NCBI GenBank assembly: GCA_027186245.1
Contig: CP114481.1
Coordinates: 45,973,501 to 46,037,500, forward strand
DNA from: Coriaria nepalensis
Lineage: Eukaryota; Streptophyta; Magnoliopsida; Cucurbitales; Coriariaceae
Direction of reading: 5' to 3'
DNA length: 64,000 nt
The translations under genes and the position numbers were made by a program. Under the pieces are notes generated by a model. It was not told the origin of the DNA and searched no databases. It worked only from the letters and a program-made list of their open reading frames with translations. Positions 63,758-64,000 of this stretch are shown in pieces. Numbering within the stretch: position 1 is the stretch's first letter; each line of letters starts with the position of its first letter.

Positions 63758-64000
63758 ACTTGCAAATGATCAATGCAGGGAAAGTGTGCATGCGTTTAAC
63801 CTTAAAATCATTTCAATGAGTCAGTCCAAGTTAATAACTTATTTCGAAGCAAGTGGAACAAATTCTATTTTTGCACTACAAACACAAGTTTTGTGCATAA
63901 CTTGCAAATGATCGATGCAAGGAAAGTGTGCATTCGTTTAACCTTAAAATCATTTCAATGAGTTAGTCCAAGTCAATAACTTATTTCAAAGCAAGTGGAA
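63758..64000 (+). repeat. 30-mer HOR copy 5, start only
   Basis: Starts with ACTTGCAAATG where copies 1-4 have ACTTGCCAATG, after a TTTCACTACGAAC monomer. It continues with the GCATGCG and GAGTTAGTCC markers in the expected order and is cut by the window edge. Confidence 0.85.

Larger units (their letters stand above)
1..64000 (+). repeat. 142-bp satellite DNA array (whole window)
   Basis: The motif AACGAATTCTATTT or a close variant recurs at 1, 143, 285, 427, 569, 711 and 853 and continues at 142 bp steps to the end, giving about 450 monomers. A representative zone IV/V monomer has 45 G+C of 142. Every monomer I read points the same way, and no non-satellite sequence interrupts the array. 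Because 142 is not a multiple of three, any reading frame cycles through all three phases over three monomers and meets stops such as TAA in CATAACTTG; the longest open stretches are about 60-75 codons of satellite. The array has no natural end inside the window. Long HOR satellites of this kind are typical of centromeric or pericentromeric heterochromatin; that role is inferred, not shown. Confidence 0.99.
47285..64000 (+). repeat. Zone V: 30-monomer HOR (4,260 bp)
   Basis: The marker ACTTGCCAATG starts at 47571, 51831, 56091 and 59499; the equivalent place in the next copy is 63758. Spacings are 4,260, 4,260, 3,408 (24 monomers) and 4,259. Similarity to the HOR begins at about 47,285, before the first marker. 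Inside the unit, sub-blocks repeat at 994 bp (AAGTTTAGTGC at 48,551 and 49,545), so the 30-mer was itself assembled from smaller duplications. Confidence 0.93.

Noticed and set aside
1..64000. CRISPR array
   Set aside because: There is direct repetition at constant spacing, but the whole 142 bp is repetitive. There are no unique spacers and no cas genes.
1..64000. Telomere-type or microsatellite arrays
   Set aside because: No run of TTAGG, TTAGGG, TTTAGGG or a simple 1-6 bp repeat was found; the only tandem period is the 142 bp monomer and its multiples.

Overview
The whole 64 kb window is one uninterrupted tandem satellite array: about 450 head-to-tail copies of an AT-rich monomer (about 32% GC) with a basic length of 142 bp, all in the same orientation. 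I see no gene, RNA gene, transposon, CRISPR array or unique sequence. The array runs off both ends. An array this size, with nested higher-order repeats (HORs), points to centromeric or pericentromeric heterochromatin of a eukaryote, but the sequence alone does not fix the species. Satellites of 142 bp are known from tenebrionid beetles (Tenebrio molitor, Palorus ratzeburgii). That is a length match only; I could not compare sequences.

Layout, by monomer subtype and longer periods: (I) 1 to about 4,700 is a mixed field with short local duplications of 4, 7 and 9 monomers. (II) About 4,700 to 22,250 is built of 8-mer (1,135 bp) and 10-mer (1,419 bp) HORs plus two 7-mers (994 bp). The whole run occurs twice, offset by 8,372-8,373 bp at first and by 7,238 bp after one 8-mer difference. 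(III) About 22,250 to 40,130 holds a 55-monomer unit with a 7,795 bp offset, present twice and then partly a third time. (IV) About 40,130 to 47,285 is a mixed field of a distinct subtype family (TCTTCTTTC and GTCAGTCC variants) with a 1,420 bp local duplication. (V) About 47,285 to 64,000 is a 30-monomer, 4,260 bp HOR. Its first two full copies differ by one base that I could find; then come a copy cut to 24 monomers, a fourth of 30 rearranged monomers, and the start of a fifth.

The monomer has internal order: an EcoRI site, two overlapping dyads that share a CTTG arm, a TTCGAA-type dyad at the monomer junction in one subtype, and a TGAGTCA heptamer identical to the AP-1/GCN4 core. There is no CENP-B box. 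Nothing works together as genes here. The biology to read is array turnover (unequal exchange, local amplification, conversion-like patches) and possible centromere or heterochromatin function.
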